NCBI RefSeq assembly: GCF_901472535.1
Contig: NZ_LR590470.1
Location: 4,154,001 to 4,218,000 of the forward strand
Direction: 5' to 3'
Length of the DNA stretch: 64,000 nt
DNA from: Sphingobacterium daejeonense
GTDB taxonomy: Bacteria > Bacteroidota > Bacteroidia > Sphingobacteriales > Sphingobacteriaceae
A program made the position numbers and the translations under genes. Shown piece by piece: positions 63,414 to 64,000 of this stretch (position 1 is its first letter; each line of letters starts with the position of its first letter). Under the pieces are notes generated by a model. It was given only the letters and a program-made list of their open reading frames with translations, did not search any database and had not been told where the DNA came from.

Positions 63414-64000
63414 TTAGACTCGAGTTAATTTATAAGGGAATGCTTTTCCTGATGCCCATTGAGCCACATAGATATTCTCGTCATCATCAACGCATACATC
63501 ATGTGGGTGTGCAAAAATCTTTTCTTGTTGTTGGACTTGGTTTAGCACCCCTTTTGAATATACCGGCTTTGATCCTCCGACATTGCTGATTACCTTATTT
63601 TTCTTATCAAGGATAGTTACAAATCCTGAATTTGCTAAATCCATATTCGGAGACCGCAATACCGCAGCATAGATATTTTCACCTTGTACAACTGGTCTGC
63701 ACACGCATGCTCCAGGTATAGAAATGATTTCAAACAATTTGCCTGAAGTATCGAACCGTTTAAAGCAGTTCCTAGTTCTATCTGTAATCAGTAGAGTTTT
63801 TCTGCCGTTTCTGTTGTCGAAAGTGATTCCATGAGCATTGTCAAGATGGGAATCTCCCTCTCCTTTTCCTCCGAAACGATTCAGCAATTTTCCTTTGTTA
63901 TCATAATGCAAAATATGTTGTGCACCATATCCATCTGCAATAAAAATATCACCATTACTATCGATGGCAGTTTCAGTAGGATTGAATTCTTCTGCTTTAT
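63414..64000 (-). CDS. NHL-repeat (six-bladed beta-propeller) protein, C-terminal part
   Basis: The frame is open to the window end, so only the C-terminal 195 residues are seen. It has repeated beta-propeller blades with NHL-type motifs: NPTETAIDSNGDIFIADGYG, HILHYDNKGKLLNRFGGKGE, DNAHGITFDNRNGRKTLLIT, and HPHDVCVDDDENIYVAQWAS near the end. Such proteins in Bacteroidota are often exported and bind ligands or act as lactonase or lyase-like enzymes (peptidyl-amidating-lyase fold). The specific function cannot be told from this part. Confidence 0.8.
   Translation of the reverse strand, partial: KAEEFNPTETAIDSNGDIFIADGYGAQHILHYDNKGKLLNRFGGKGEGDSHLDNAHGITFDNRNGRKTLLITDRTRNCFKRFDTSGKLFEIISIPGACVCRPVVQGENIYAAVLRSPNMDLANSGFVTILDKKNKVISNVGGSKPVYSKGVLNQVQQQEKIFAHPHDVCVDDDENIYVAQWASGKAFPYKLTRV

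Overview
The window looks like chromosomal DNA of a Bacteroidota bacterium, most likely of the family Sphingobacteriaceae (Sphingobacterium or a close relative; the genus is inferred). The grounds are low GC content, a fused lpxC-fabZ gene, the PorX regulator, three SusC/SusD pairs, and promoters of the TTG-N19-TAnnTTTG type. No IS element, CRISPR array, phage or rRNA operon was found. One tRNA (Glu, TTC) is present.

Layout. Positions 1-4.6 kb: a minus-strand lipid A operon (HD phosphohydrolase, lpxD, lpxC/fabZ, lpxA). 5.0-10.3 kb: porX, tsaE, an ECF sigma factor with a probable anti-sigma partner, an outer-membrane protein and an ABC ATPase. 10.3-12.4 kb: an esterase and alanine dehydrogenase. 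12.5-17.6 kb: a CapD-like sugar-nucleotide dehydratase, a TPR membrane protein, ribH, a secreted protein and a methyltransferase. 17.6-18.0 kb: a block of palindromic repeats. 18.0-20.5 kb: a GH20 hexosaminidase. 20.6 kb: tRNA-Glu.

21.1-22.2 kb holds a two-gene GNAT/HTH cassette, probably a toxin-antitoxin pair, with different base composition. It lies between two diverged copies of a susC leader (107 bp, 12 mismatches). 22.4-42.6 kb is uronate-polysaccharide utilisation: susC/susD, a heparinase II/III-like lyase, a DUF2264 protein and a GH88 hydrolase on plus; kduI, a DUF4861 protein and kduD on minus; then a hexuronate-type MFS transporter, a LacI regulator and a second susC/susD pair. Lyase and GH88 would release unsaturated uronate, and KduI and KduD would carry it to 2-keto-3-deoxygluconate. 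The kinase and aldolase that should follow are not in the window.

43.2-62.9 kb is a maltodextrin or starch locus. On minus are susC, susD, susE, a GH13 amylase, beta-phosphoglucomutase and a GH65 maltose phosphorylase. On plus are a PhyH-type dioxygenase, a GH13 lipoprotein, an esterase with an N-terminal beta domain, a zinc alcohol dehydrogenase, a second esterase and an SLC45-like sugar transporter. AraC and LacI regulators are present. The window ends with a small conserved protein and part of an NHL-repeat protein.

Data quality: at least 18 genes are broken by single-base indels, mostly in short homopolymers, and these include lpxA, lpxD and tsaE, which are normally essential. I treat these as sequencing or assembly errors and give each gene as one intact locus with the indel position stated.
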